Positions 27,248 to 35,342 of a DNA stretch of 64,000 nt are shown piece by piece. The stretch covers positions 104,001 through 168,000 of the forward strand of contig CABYZG010000001.1 of assembly GCA_902523455.1 (NCBI GenBank). Direction: 5' to 3'. This DNA is from an uncultured Pelagibacteraceae bacterium. GTDB taxonomy: Bacteria; Pseudomonadota; Alphaproteobacteria; Pelagibacterales; AG-422-B15. The position numbers and the translations under genes are program-made. The first letter of the stretch is position 1, and each line of letters starts with the position of its first letter. The notes under the pieces were generated by a model. The model saw only the letters and a program-made list of their open reading frames with translations, did no database searches and was not told the DNA's origin.

Positions 27248-28302
27248 TGAAAAATCTTGAATTTATAAAAAGTTCAATTTTAGATTTAGATCCCTATATT
27301 ATTGCTGAAATTGGAGTAAATCATGAAAACTCGTTTGAAACAGCTATAAAAATAATAGATTTAGCTAAAAAGGGAGGCGCTGATGCTGTTAAATTTCAGA
27401 GTTACAAGGCAGATACTTTGGCTTCCAAAAATTCTCCCTCTTATTGGGACACTTCAAAAGAGCCTACACTCAACCAAAATGAATTATTTAAGAAGTATGA
27501 TAGTTTTAATGCTGAAGAGTATATCAACCTATTTGAATATTGTAAGAAAATTAACATTACCTTTCTATCAACTCCTTTTGACTCAGAGTCTGTTAATTAT
27601 TTATCGCCATTAGTTCCTTTTTTCAAAATTGCTTCTGCCGATATTACAAATTATCAGTTGCTCAAAGATGTTGCAATAAAGAAAAAACCTGTTCTTATGT
27701 CAACTGGCGCTTCTAATATTGATGAAATTAATGAGGCAATTTTGTTTCTCCAACAAAATGGATCTAATAAAGTAGGATTAATGCATTGTATTTTAAATTA
27801 TCCTACAGAAAATTCTAATGCAAATTTATCTATGATATCAAGTTTACAAAAAAATTTTCCAAATAATATAATAGGTTATTCTGACCATACAGTTCCAGAA
27901 GAAAATATGACAACATTAATTACTGCTTCATTGCTTGGTGCTCGTGTCATTGAAAAACATTTCACGCATGACAAACGACTTCCAGGGAATGATCACTACC
28001 ACGCGATGGATGTTAATGACTTAATTAGGTTTAAAGATGATATAAATAAAATTAAAACTTTATTAGGTGATTACAATGAAAAAAAAGCAATTCCATCTGA
28101 ACAAGTGGCTAGGTTAAACGCTAGAAGAAGTGTTGTTACAACCAGAAAAATATTATCTGGTGAAAAAATTGCTATAGATGACGTAATATGCAAAAGACCT
28201 GGTACTGGAGTTACTGCAAATAATTTACAAAAAATAATTGGAAGACAAGTAAAAATTGATCTTGAGGAAGATCACATTTTACAATGGGGTGATTTAGTTT
28301 AA
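27244..28302 (+). CDS. Second nonulosonic acid synthase, NeuB/SpsE type, with SAF domain
   Basis: The 352-residue protein is a NeuB-family PEP-condensing synthase. It has I-A-E-I-G-V-N-H-E-N (residues 19-28), A-V-K-F-Q-S-Y (47-53), the F-K-I-A-S-A-D-I-T-N strand, L-M-S-T-G-A-S, G-Y-S-D-H-T and V-I-E-K-H-F-T segments, and a C-terminal SAF domain with K-R-P-G-T-G-V near 318-324. It differs widely from the copy at 3001 (for example E-I-G-V-N-H-E-N against E-A-G-V-N-H-N-G), so it is a separate subfamily, closer in style to SpsE, and probably makes a different sugar acid. A HisC-like aminotransferase, a dehydrogenase and a KdsB-like cytidylyltransferase downstream may complete its pathway. Confidence 0.88.
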   Translation: MMKNLEFIKSSILDLDPYIIAEIGVNHENSFETAIKIIDLAKKGGADAVKFQSYKADTLASKNSPSYWDTSKEPTLNQNELFKKYDSFNAEEYINLFEYCKKINITFLSTPFDSESVNYLSPLVPFFKIASADITNYQLLKDVAIKKKPVLMSTGASNIDEINEAILFLQQNGSNKVGLMHCILNYPTENSNANLSMISSLQKNFPNNIIGYSDHTVPEENMTTLITASLLGARVIEKHFTHDKRLPGNDHYHAMDVNDLIRFKDDINKIKTLLGDYNEKKAIPSEQVARLNARRSVVTTRKILSGEKIAIDDVICKRPGTGVTANNLQKIIGRQVKIDLEEDHILQWGDLV

Positions 28303-28311
28303 TTAGAATAT

Positions 28312-29067
28312 ATGGAAAATATCAATTACAAATCAGAAAACATAAAAAAATATTTTTCTACTGAAAGAATCTCATGGGAAGAATTTTATCCTTCAGAGAG
28401 GAAAGTTATTCAAGATACTATTACAAAACTTGATAATATAGATAAAATTAGAGTATTAGATATTGGTTGCGCTTGTGGAGGGTTAGGCAATGCTTTAAAT
28501 GAGAAGTTTAAGATTTCTAATTATACTGGAGTAGAAATTAATAAACAAGCCGCAGAATATGGAAAAATATTGAATAATAATCAAAAAATAATGCAGGGTG
28601 ATTTTTTAAAAATTACAAATGAAATTAAAGATGATCATTTTGATTTAGTATTTTCTCTAAGTTGTATTGATTGGCAAAATAATTTTCAGTTGATGCTAGA
28701 AGAGTCTTGGAAAAAAGTGAAAAACGGAGGCTATTTTATTGCGAGCTTTAGAATTACAGACCAAGAAAGTTTAAATAACATTAATTTATCCTATCAATAT
28801 ATAAATTATGACGAGAAAAGGTCTGGAGAGATCGCGCCGTATGTAATTTTCAATATCAATGATTTGTTAAAATCGATTATTAAATTGGACGCAGAAAATA
28901 TTTATGGGTATGGTTATGTTGGCGCTCCGAGTATTACAGCCATATGTCCTTATGATAAATTATGCTTCAGTGTTCTTGCGGTTCGAAAGCCTGATTTAGA
29001 TAACAAAAAACATCCAAGAATTGATTTAGATTTGCCTAGTCAATTTTTAAAATGTATAAAAATTTAG
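28312..29067 (+). CDS. Class I SAM-dependent methyltransferase
   Basis: A 251-residue protein with a Rossmann-type SAM site. V-L-D-I-G-C-A-C-G-G-L-G (residues 45-56) is motif I, with Cys replacing the usual second Gly position. The T-G-V-E-I-N acidic residue near 70-75 binds the ribose, and D-L-V-F-S-L-S-C-I-D-W near 114-124 is motif IV. It is a general small-molecule methyltransferase of the Methyltransf_11/25 style. In this operon it may methylate the sugar acid, its amine or a precursor. It sits 9 nt after the NeuB-type gene. Confidence 0.72.
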   Translation: MENINYKSENIKKYFSTERISWEEFYPSERKVIQDTITKLDNIDKIRVLDIGCACGGLGNALNEKFKISNYTGVEINKQAAEYGKILNNNQKIMQGDFLKITNEIKDDHFDLVFSLSCIDWQNNFQLMLEESWKKVKNGGYFIASFRITDQESLNNINLSYQYINYDEKRSGEIAPYVIFNINDLLKSIIKLDAENIYGYGYVGAPSITAICPYDKLCFSVLAVRKPDLDNKKHPRIDLDLPSQFLKCIKI

Positions 29068-29093
29068 CCATATCTAGAGGTATATTTTTTTTA

Positions 29094-30182
29094 ATGATAG
29101 AACAATTAATTAAGAATTCAGTTTTAAGCAATGAACTTACTAGACCTTTTGGTTGGAACTCAGTTCCAAGGGATAATACAAAAATTTGGCTCGATAAAAA
29201 TGAGAATGTTGATCCTGAATATCAAGAATTCATTAGGCAAGTTGCTCAGGAAATTCCAAATATTTCAAAATCCACCTATCCAGAACCTGCAATACTTTAC
29301 AAAAAACTATCTGACTTAGATAATGTTCCTATTGATAGTTTGTTTCTTACAGCGGGAAGTGATGGAGCCATCAGATACAGCTTTGAATTATTTATTAATC
29401 CTAAAGATAAGATTCTCATTACAAGTCCAAGTTTTGCGATGTATGATATTTATTGCAGGATTTTTGGAGCTCAAACTTACAAAGTATATTATCAAAGATC
29501 ACCTAAAGGACCTATTATTGAATTTGCAAATATTTTAAAAGCATTATTACAGATTAAACCAAAAATGTTTTGCTTGCCCAACCCCGATAGTCCCACAGGT
29601 AGCATTTTAACTTATGAACAAATCATGGAAATAATTAACTTATGTAATAAAGAGAATATAATTCTACTTATTGATGAAGCTTATTATCCTTTTTACCCTC
29701 ATTCTTTTTCAAATAAAGTCGGATCCTTCAAGAACTTAATCATAGCAAGGACATTTTCGAAAGCGTGGGGTCTTGCAGGATTAAGGACAGGCTATGTGAT
29801 TGGACATCCAGAAACAATAAAATATTTTCATAAAATAAAGCCTATGTATGAATTAGGCACTTATAGTATAGCATTTATAGAAAAAATGATTAATTACTCT
29901 GAAAAAATGGAAGCTTCAACCCAGAATATCATAGATGGAAAAACTCATTTTCTAAAAGAGATGGAAAAGATTGGTTTTGATACATTTAAAAGTGAAGGAA
30001 ACTTTCTTCATGTTGCTTTTGGAGAGGGTTCTGAAAAAATCCATAAAGAACTGAGTGATATAGTTTTATACAGAAAAAATTTTAAAGAAGATTGCTTAAG
30101 TGGGTATTCTCGATTTACAGCAACTACAAAAGAAAATTTCAAACCGATTATTAACAAAATAAAAAGTACCCAGGTTAAATGA
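29094..30182 (+). CDS. HisC-like PLP-dependent aminotransferase (class I/II)
   Basis: A 362-residue aminotransferase related to histidinol-phosphate aminotransferase: W-L-D-K-N-E-N near the N-terminus, A-G-S-D-G-A for phosphate binding, L-P-N-P-D-S-P-T-G, the cofactor Asp in L-I-D-E-A-Y, and the Schiff-base Lys223 in T-F-S-K-A-W-G-L-A-G-L-R. Start choice: an ATG at 29052 gives 14 extra residues without family character and overlaps the upstream gene by 16 nt. The ATG at 29094 follows AGAGG by 13 nt and fits the family N-terminus, so it is preferred. No other histidine genes are near, so the substrate is probably a sugar or sugar-acid ketone or aldehyde rather than imidazole acetol phosphate. 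Confidence 0.82.
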   Translation: MIEQLIKNSVLSNELTRPFGWNSVPRDNTKIWLDKNENVDPEYQEFIRQVAQEIPNISKSTYPEPAILYKKLSDLDNVPIDSLFLTAGSDGAIRYSFELFINPKDKILITSPSFAMYDIYCRIFGAQTYKVYYQRSPKGPIIEFANILKALLQIKPKMFCLPNPDSPTGSILTYEQIMEIINLCNKENIILLIDEAYYPFYPHSFSNKVGSFKNLIIARTFSKAWGLAGLRTGYVIGHPETIKYFHKIKPMYELGTYSIAFIEKMINYSEKMEASTQNIIDGKTHFLKEMEKIGFDTFKSEGNFLHVAFGEGSEKIHKELSDIVLYRKNFKEDCLSGYSRFTATTKENFKPIINKIKSTQVK

Positions 30183-31267
30183 GTAATAAAGAAATTAACT
30201 TTGCCATTATTGGATGTGGAAGAATAGCAGGACATCATTGTAAAGCAATTACAGAATTGAATGGTGCAAAGCTTGTTGCTGTGTGTGATTTGGAAATAGA
30301 AAAAGCTGATAATTATGCAAGACAGTTTGGTGCAAAATCTTATCTAGATTTTGATAAGATGCTCAGTGAGAACAAAAACATAGACGTAGTTACTATAATA
30401 ACTCCCTCGGGTATGCATTATGAACATGCGCTAAAAATTATAAAAAACTTTAAAAAAAATATCATTGTTGAAAAGCCAACATTCCTAAGATCATCTCATT
30501 TCAATGATATTGAAAAGCAAGCTACAATAGAAAACGTTAAGATATTTCCGGTATTTCAAAACAGACACAATTATGCAGTTCAAAGAGTAAAAAAAGCTAT
30601 AGAGTCTAGAGAACTTGGAGATCTAAGCCTAGTATCTGTGAGAGTTAGGTGGTGTAGACCTCAAAGATATTATGACTTAGCTCCGTGGAGAGGCACTTTT
30701 GCAATGGATGGGGGCTGTTTAACAAATCAAGGAATTCATCATCTAGATTTATTGAGATTTCTTGGTGGAGAGATAAAACAAGTTAACGCAACTATGAGAA
30801 CAATGGGAGCCAGCATAGAAGTTGAAGACACGGTTGTCGGGACAATTCAATATGCTGACAAAACTATTGGTTCGGTTGAAATTACAACCTCTGCTAGACC
30901 TGACGATTTTGAGGCAAGTATTTCAGTTGTAGGTAGTAAAGGATTAGCACAAATAGGTGGAATAGCAGTTAACGAATTACAGATATTTACTCCTAACCCT
31001 TCAGATTGTGAAAAGTTTTCAGAAGACTTTTCAGGCAATGTTTATGGTAATGGACATCTCAAAATTTATAATGAAATAATAAGTGATATGAATAACAAAG
31101 ATATTTTCTCTGTAACATTTGATGACGCCAGAAAAACAATTGAACTTTTAAATGCATTTTATGTGAGCAATGAATCTCAAAAAACTACCGATTTATCTGA
31201 AAAAAAAGATAGTATTTATTTGGGAAGAGAAGATGAAAATTTATCAAAACTTTATCGTTATAAATAA
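30179..31267 (+). CDS. Gfo/Idh/MocA family oxidoreductase
   Basis: A 362-residue dehydrogenase with a complete set of landmarks. The cofactor loop is I-G-C-G-R-I-A-G-H-H (residues 11-20), the V-E-K-P motif with the functional Lys is near 98-101, and G-G-C-L-T-N-Q-G-I-H-H-L-D is near 178-190 with the catalytic His. It overlaps the HisC-like gene by 4 nt and its stop is directly followed by the KdsB-like start. A natural reading is that it oxidises a hydroxyl to the ketone or aldehyde that the aminotransferase then aminates, giving an amino sugar acid or amino precursor. That is inferred from gene order. Confidence 0.86.
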   Translation: MSNKEINFAIIGCGRIAGHHCKAITELNGAKLVAVCDLEIEKADNYARQFGAKSYLDFDKMLSENKNIDVVTIITPSGMHYEHALKIIKNFKKNIIVEKPTFLRSSHFNDIEKQATIENVKIFPVFQNRHNYAVQRVKKAIESRELGDLSLVSVRVRWCRPQRYYDLAPWRGTFAMDGGCLTNQGIHHLDLLRFLGGEIKQVNATMRTMGASIEVEDTVVGTIQYADKTIGSVEITTSARPDDFEASISVVGSKGLAQIGGIAVNELQIFTPNPSDCEKFSEDFSGNVYGNGHLKIYNEIISDMNNKDIFSVTFDDARKTIELLNAFYVSNESQKTTDLSEKKDSIYLGREDENLSKLYRYK

Positions 31268-32038
31268 ATGACTAAATTAATAGGAATTGTGCCCGCAAGG
31301 ATGGCTGCCTCGAGATTTAGAGGCAAGCCACTTCGTAATATTTTAGGGAGACCTATGCTTGAGCATGTTTATTTAAGAGCAAGTATGTTCAAACATTGGG
31401 ATAGTCTAACAATTGCTACTTGCGACACTGAAATCACAGACTTTTCAAAAAAAAATAACTTTCCAGTTGTTATGACTAGCAATAAACATACACGTGCCTT
31501 AGATAGAGTAGCTGAAGCTGCAGCAGCAATTGAAAAAAATCTCAAGGAAGATGATCTCATTGTTTGTGTTCAAGGAGACGAACCAATGCTTGAGCCAGAA
31601 ATGATAGATGCAGTTTTAAAACCTTTGATTAAGTCAAAAAATATACCCTGCACAGTACTAGCAATGCATATTACTGAAGAAAATTTATGGTTAAATAAAG
31701 ACACTGTGAAAATTATTCATAATGAAGAAGGAAAAGTGTTATATACATCAAGAGCCCCAGTTCCATATTCTAAGGAGAATTTTTCAAATGAATTATATGC
31801 GAGAAGAATATATGGAATTTTTGCATTTCGTTGGAAATACCTCGATATGTTTATAAATCATCAAGAAACTAGATTAGAACAAATAGAAGCATGTGACAGT
31901 AATCGTATTTTAGACATGGATTTTGACCAATACATTGCTCCATATCCTTCTCGGAAGTCATTTTCAGTTGATAGTCCTGAGGATATTGCATTAGTTGAAA
32001 AGTTCATGACAAAAGATAAATATCACGGGTCATATTAA
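31268..32038 (+). CDS. KdsB-like 3-deoxy-octulosonate (CMP-sugar acid) cytidylyltransferase
   Basis: The 256-residue protein is near KdsB length (about 250). It has I-V-P-A-R-M-A-A-S-R-F-R-G-K-P-L (residues 7-22), the CTP-binding motif, C-V-Q-G-D-E-P-M-L near 100-108 with the metal Asp, and V-D-S-P-E-D near 237-242. KdsB normally makes CMP-Kdo. One region that reads S-G-T-E-R in classic KdsB is R-A-L-D-R here, which may mark another sugar acid. Its company, with an aminotransferase and a dehydrogenase directly upstream, recalls the 8-amino-Kdo pathway of Shewanella, though the auxiliary enzymes belong to different families. The start abuts the upstream stop with no spacer. Confidence 0.85.
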   Translation: MTKLIGIVPARMAASRFRGKPLRNILGRPMLEHVYLRASMFKHWDSLTIATCDTEITDFSKKNNFPVVMTSNKHTRALDRVAEAAAAIEKNLKEDDLIVCVQGDEPMLEPEMIDAVLKPLIKSKNIPCTVLAMHITEENLWLNKDTVKIIHNEEGKVLYTSRAPVPYSKENFSNELYARRIYGIFAFRWKYLDMFINHQETRLEQIEACDSNRILDMDFDQYIAPYPSRKSFSVDSPEDIALVEKFMTKDKYHGSY

Positions 32039-32053
32039 TTATTTTTTAAATTT

Positions 32054-33073
32054 ATGAAATTAAAAGTAGGAATAGTTGGCTATGGAGTCGTTGGTAAAAG
32101 AAGAAAAGAATATATAGATAAAAATAAATATTTCAAAACTGTTGCTGTAAGTGATGTAAATTTTAAGAATGATGGGGTGCTTGATGATGGCGTATTATAC
32201 TTTAATAACTATAAAAAAATATTTTCAGCTAAATTAGATGTTTTATTTGTATGTCTTCCAAATCGATACGCTCCTAAAGCAACAATTGAAGGCTTAAAAA
32301 ATAATTTGCATGTATTTTGTGAAAAGCCCCCTGGGAGGTCAGTTAAAGATATATTAAATGTAATAAAAATCAAAAATACTAAAAAAAATCTGAAGTTAAA
32401 ATATGGATTCAATCATAGGTACCACGACTCAATAATTAATGCGAAAAAAATTATAGACTCTAAAAAATTTGGCAAGATTATTAATTTTAGAGGTATTTAT
32501 GGTAAAAGTGTAATTATACCATTTACTGGTGAGTGGAGATCTAAAAGATCTGAAGCTGGTGGAGGCATATTACTAGATCAAGGTATTCACATGCTTGATA
32601 TGATGTTATATTTTTCCGATAATTTTATTAAAGTTCACAGCTTTATATCTAACAACTTTTGGAATCACAATGTAGAAGACAACGTCTACACTATAATGAA
32701 AAGTAAAAGTGGCATTGTAGGAATGTTACATTCTACTGCGACTGAATGGAGGCACAAATTTAGATTAGAAATAACTTTAGAAAAAGCGCAGCTCGAGCTA
32801 AGTGGTATTTTATCAGGTAGCAAAAGTTACGGAGAAGAAAAACTAATAGTTACTGTAAAAAAAGATTCTAATTATAAAAAAATTCCAAAGGAAAAGATTA
32901 GTAAATATAAAAACGATAAATCATGGAAGAGAGAAATTAATGAATTTGCATATTGCATAGTCAATAATAAAGATATAGAAAATGGTAGTTGTTATGATGC
33001 CTTAAATGTGATGAAACTAATCGAGAAAATTTATAAATCGGATAAAGAATGGAAAAAAAAATACAGACTGTGA
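32054..33073 (+). CDS. Gfo/Idh/MocA family oxidoreductase
   Basis: A 339-residue dehydrogenase. V-G-Y-G-V-V-G (residues 8-14) is the cofactor loop, F-C-E-K-P-P-G near 94-100 has the conserved Lys, and G-G-G-I-L-L-D-Q-G-I-H-M-L-D near 174-187 has the catalytic His. It is the fourth enzyme of this family in the window. It starts the group that contains the SIS isomerase, hydroxyacid dehydrogenase, SDR and cyclase-like genes. A sugar-phosphate or nucleotide-sugar substrate is likely. The gene overlaps the next one by 25 nt if the ATG at 33049 is used, or by 4 nt (GTGA) if GTG at 33070 is used. Confidence 0.85.
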   Translation: MKLKVGIVGYGVVGKRRKEYIDKNKYFKTVAVSDVNFKNDGVLDDGVLYFNNYKKIFSAKLDVLFVCLPNRYAPKATIEGLKNNLHVFCEKPPGRSVKDILNVIKIKNTKKNLKLKYGFNHRYHDSIINAKKIIDSKKFGKIINFRGIYGKSVIIPFTGEWRSKRSEAGGGILLDQGIHMLDMMLYFSDNFIKVHSFISNNFWNHNVEDNVYTIMKSKSGIVGMLHSTATEWRHKFRLEITLEKAQLELSGILSGSKSYGEEKLIVTVKKDSNYKKIPKEKISKYKNDKSWKREINEFAYCIVNNKDIENGSCYDALNVMKLIEKIYKSDKEWKKKYRL

Positions 33074-33681
33074 AAAATATAAATGTCCTAGCTAAAAAAT
33101 CTAAGCTGCCTAGTAAGTTCATGAAAAAATATATTGGTCACCTTAACAGTGCCATTGAGTCTGTTGATGCTAATGAAATTGACAAACTGGTTTATTCTCT
33201 TGAGAAAGCGAGAAAAGGTGGAAATACAATTTTTTTAATTGGGAATGGGGGGTCTGCTACAACGGCTAGTTCAATGGCCAACGATCTAGGATTTGATATT
33301 ATAAAAAAAACAAAAACTAAAAAGCCGTTTAAATTTTTGTCTTTAACAGACAATAATTCTGTTGTTACAGCTATTGCGAATGACGTAGGTTATGATGAAA
33401 TATTTTTAAACCAATTAAAGATACACTTCAGGAAAGGGGACCAGCTAATTGCAATTTCTGCAAGTGGTAATTCACCAAATATTTTAAAGGCCGTAAAGTG
33501 GTTTAAAAATCAAAAAGGAAAAGTTATATCGTTCTTAGGATTTGACGGAGGAAAGCTTCTAAATCTTTCAGATATAGTTTTGCACGTAAAGACTCAAAAA
33601 GGAGAATATGGACCAGTAGAGGATGCACATCTTATAATAAATCATATTTTAGCTCATTGGTTTCAATCAACGGTGAAATAA
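33049..33681 (+). CDS. SIS-domain phosphosugar isomerase (GmhA-like)
   Basis: A 210-residue protein of about GmhA size. I-G-N-G-G-S-A-T-T-A-S (about residues 63-73) is the phosphate-binding SIS motif, I-A-I-S-A-S-G-N-S-P-N near 129-139 is the second, and the C-terminal E-D-A-H-L-I-I-N-H (about 193-201) supplies the conserved Glu and His. GmhA converts sedoheptulose 7-phosphate to D-glycero-D-manno-heptose 7-phosphate. With an HddA-like kinase at 11556 it could feed a GDP-heptose route. Start choice: GTG at 33070 overlaps the upstream stop as GTGA and is a good alternative to the ATG at 33049. Other phosphosugars cannot be excluded. Confidence 0.82.
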   Translation: MEKKIQTVKNINVLAKKSKLPSKFMKKYIGHLNSAIESVDANEIDKLVYSLEKARKGGNTIFLIGNGGSATTASSMANDLGFDIIKKTKTKKPFKFLSLTDNNSVVTAIANDVGYDEIFLNQLKIHFRKGDQLIAISASGNSPNILKAVKWFKNQKGKVISFLGFDGGKLLNLSDIVLHVKTQKGEYGPVEDAHLIINHILAHWFQSTVK

Positions 33682-33697
33682 TTTTTCAATTTTCATA

Positions 33698-34606
33698 ATG
33701 GTAAAAAAAATACTAATAGGGCCTTCATCTTTTGATCCAAATTATTCAGGGCCTTTAATAAAATTAAAAGAGTCAGGTTTTGATGTCATAGAAAACCCTT
33801 TTAAAAGAAAAATAAAAAAACAAGAGTTAATGCATATTTTGAATAAAGATGTAATTGGACTTTTAGCTGGACTTGAAACTCTCGATGATGAGGTTTTGTC
33901 ATCTTCTAGTTTAAAAGTTATATCTAGAGTAGGTTCAGGAATATCAAATATTGATACCAAATCAATTGAAAAAAATAATATAAAATTATTTTCTATACCT
34001 AATGGACCAGTTGACTCAGTAGCAGAGCTCACTGTAGGAAACATAATAAATCTTTTCAAACAGACTATTCCAATGAATAACTATATGCATACCAAAAGTT
34101 GGAATAGAATATTAGGAAATGAAATGAAAAATAAAAATGTTGTCATTATAGGATTTGGTAGAATAGGAAAAAGATTAGCTAATATTCTAAGCTCTTTTAA
34201 TATGAATATCTTTATAGTTGATCCTTTTGTTAATCAAAACAAAGAGAAGGATGATTTTAAATTCCTTAATTTGGATGAAGCCTTACCAATAGCTGATATT
34301 GTTACTATTCATGTGAATATAGAAGAGTGCATCATTTCAGATCAAGAATTTGGAATGATGAAAAAAGGCTCCTATTTATGTAATGCCTCAAGAGGAGGAG
34401 TTGTTGATGAAAAGGCTTTGATTAGATCAATCGAAAATAATCGAATTTCTGGAGCATGGATTGATGCATTTGTTGAAGAGCCTTATTTTGGTAAAATGAG
34501 TCAAATGGATCAAATTATCTTAACTCCTCATATAGGATCTTATACAAAAGAATGTAGATATAATATGGAGATGGAAGCAACAGAAAATCTTTTAAATCAT
34601 ATATGA
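33698..34606 (+). CDS. D-isomer-specific 2-hydroxyacid dehydrogenase (SerA/PdxB-like)
   Basis: This 302-residue NAD-dependent dehydrogenase has I-G-F-G-R-I-G (about residues 150-156) in the cofactor domain, N-A-S-R-G-G-V-V-D-E near 229-238 with the substrate-binding Arg, a Glu in V-E-E-P, and the catalytic His in L-T-P-H-I-G-S near 282-288. The family oxidises D-2-hydroxyacids to 2-keto acids or the reverse; phosphoglycerate dehydrogenase is the best known member. Within a glycan island it may act on a sugar acid or a glycerate-type side chain. It overlaps the SDR gene by 4 nt. The substrate is unknown. Confidence 0.83.
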   Translation: MVKKILIGPSSFDPNYSGPLIKLKESGFDVIENPFKRKIKKQELMHILNKDVIGLLAGLETLDDEVLSSSSLKVISRVGSGISNIDTKSIEKNNIKLFSIPNGPVDSVAELTVGNIINLFKQTIPMNNYMHTKSWNRILGNEMKNKNVVIIGFGRIGKRLANILSSFNMNIFIVDPFVNQNKEKDDFKFLNLDEALPIADIVTIHVNIEECIISDQEFGMMKKGSYLCNASRGGVVDEKALIRSIENNRISGAWIDAFVEEPYFGKMSQMDQIILTPHIGSYTKECRYNMEMEATENLLNHI

Positions 34607-35340
34607 ACATAGATTTTAAGAAAAAAAATATATTAATTACTGGCACAAGTCGTGGAATAGGCAAGGAATTAGCTGAGTCATTTTTTAAGATGGGGGCAAA
34701 TATTTTTTCAACTAGCACTCAAAGAAAAAAGACCAAGATCTCTAAAATTGGAAGAAACAAATGGATTCACTTTTCAGTTGACTTCAACAATGATTTTGAA
34801 GTTAAAGCGTTTATTAGAAGGTTAGAAAAATTACCTCGTATAGATATTTTGATAAATAATGCAGGTGTAAATAAAATTGAAGATCTTGCAAAAATAAAAG
34901 ATGAAGATTGGTTAAAAATAAATAAAATTAATTTAACATTACCTTATTTAATTTCAAAAACTATTTCACAAAAGATGAAGAGTCAAAAAAAAGGGCATAT
35001 AATTAATATTTCTTCTATTTTTGGAGTGATAAGTAAAAAGAAAAGAGCAGCATACTCAGCTTCTAAATCTGGTTTAATAGGCCTTACTAAGGCAATGTCA
35101 TTAGATCTTGCTGGATCAAACATTTTAGTCAATTCAGTTTCTCCTGGTTTTGTAAAAACAGATTTAACGCGAAACATTCTTACTAATGAAGAAATTAAGG
35201 CTTTAAGTGACGAAGTCCCATTAAAAAGATTTGCTCAAAGTAAAGAGATTGTGCAATTGGTAATTTTTTTATGTAGCAAATTTAATACATATATTACTGG
35301 GCAAAATCTGGTCATTGATGGCGGCTACACTATAAAATAG
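34603..35340 (+). CDS. Short-chain dehydrogenase/reductase (classical SDR, FabG-like)
   Basis: A 245-residue classical SDR of standard length. The cofactor motif is T-G-T-S-R-G-I-G (residues 14-21), N-N-A-G is near 85-88, the catalytic Ser lies in I-N-I-S-S-I-F-G near 134-141, the Y-S-A-S-K catalytic pair is near 149-153, and a C-terminal I-D-G-G-Y-T closes the fold. Classical SDRs reduce ketones or oxidise alcohols of many substrates. Here it is coupled by ATGA to the hydroxyacid dehydrogenase and sits 2 nt before the cyclase-like gene, so a carbocyclic or sugar-acid substrate is plausible. Confidence 0.87.
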   Translation: MNIDFKKKNILITGTSRGIGKELAESFFKMGANIFSTSTQRKKTKISKIGRNKWIHFSVDFNNDFEVKAFIRRLEKLPRIDILINNAGVNKIEDLAKIKDEDWLKINKINLTLPYLISKTISQKMKSQKKGHIINISSIFGVISKKKRAAYSASKSGLIGLTKAMSLDLAGSNILVNSVSPGFVKTDLTRNILTNEEIKALSDEVPLKRFAQSKEIVQLVIFLCSKFNTYITGQNLVIDGGYTIK

Positions 35341-35342
35341 AT

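Noticed and set aside
29052-30182. Reading the HisC-like gene as part of histidine synthesis
   Set aside because: No other histidine gene is near; it is coupled to a methyltransferase and a sugar dehydrogenase.
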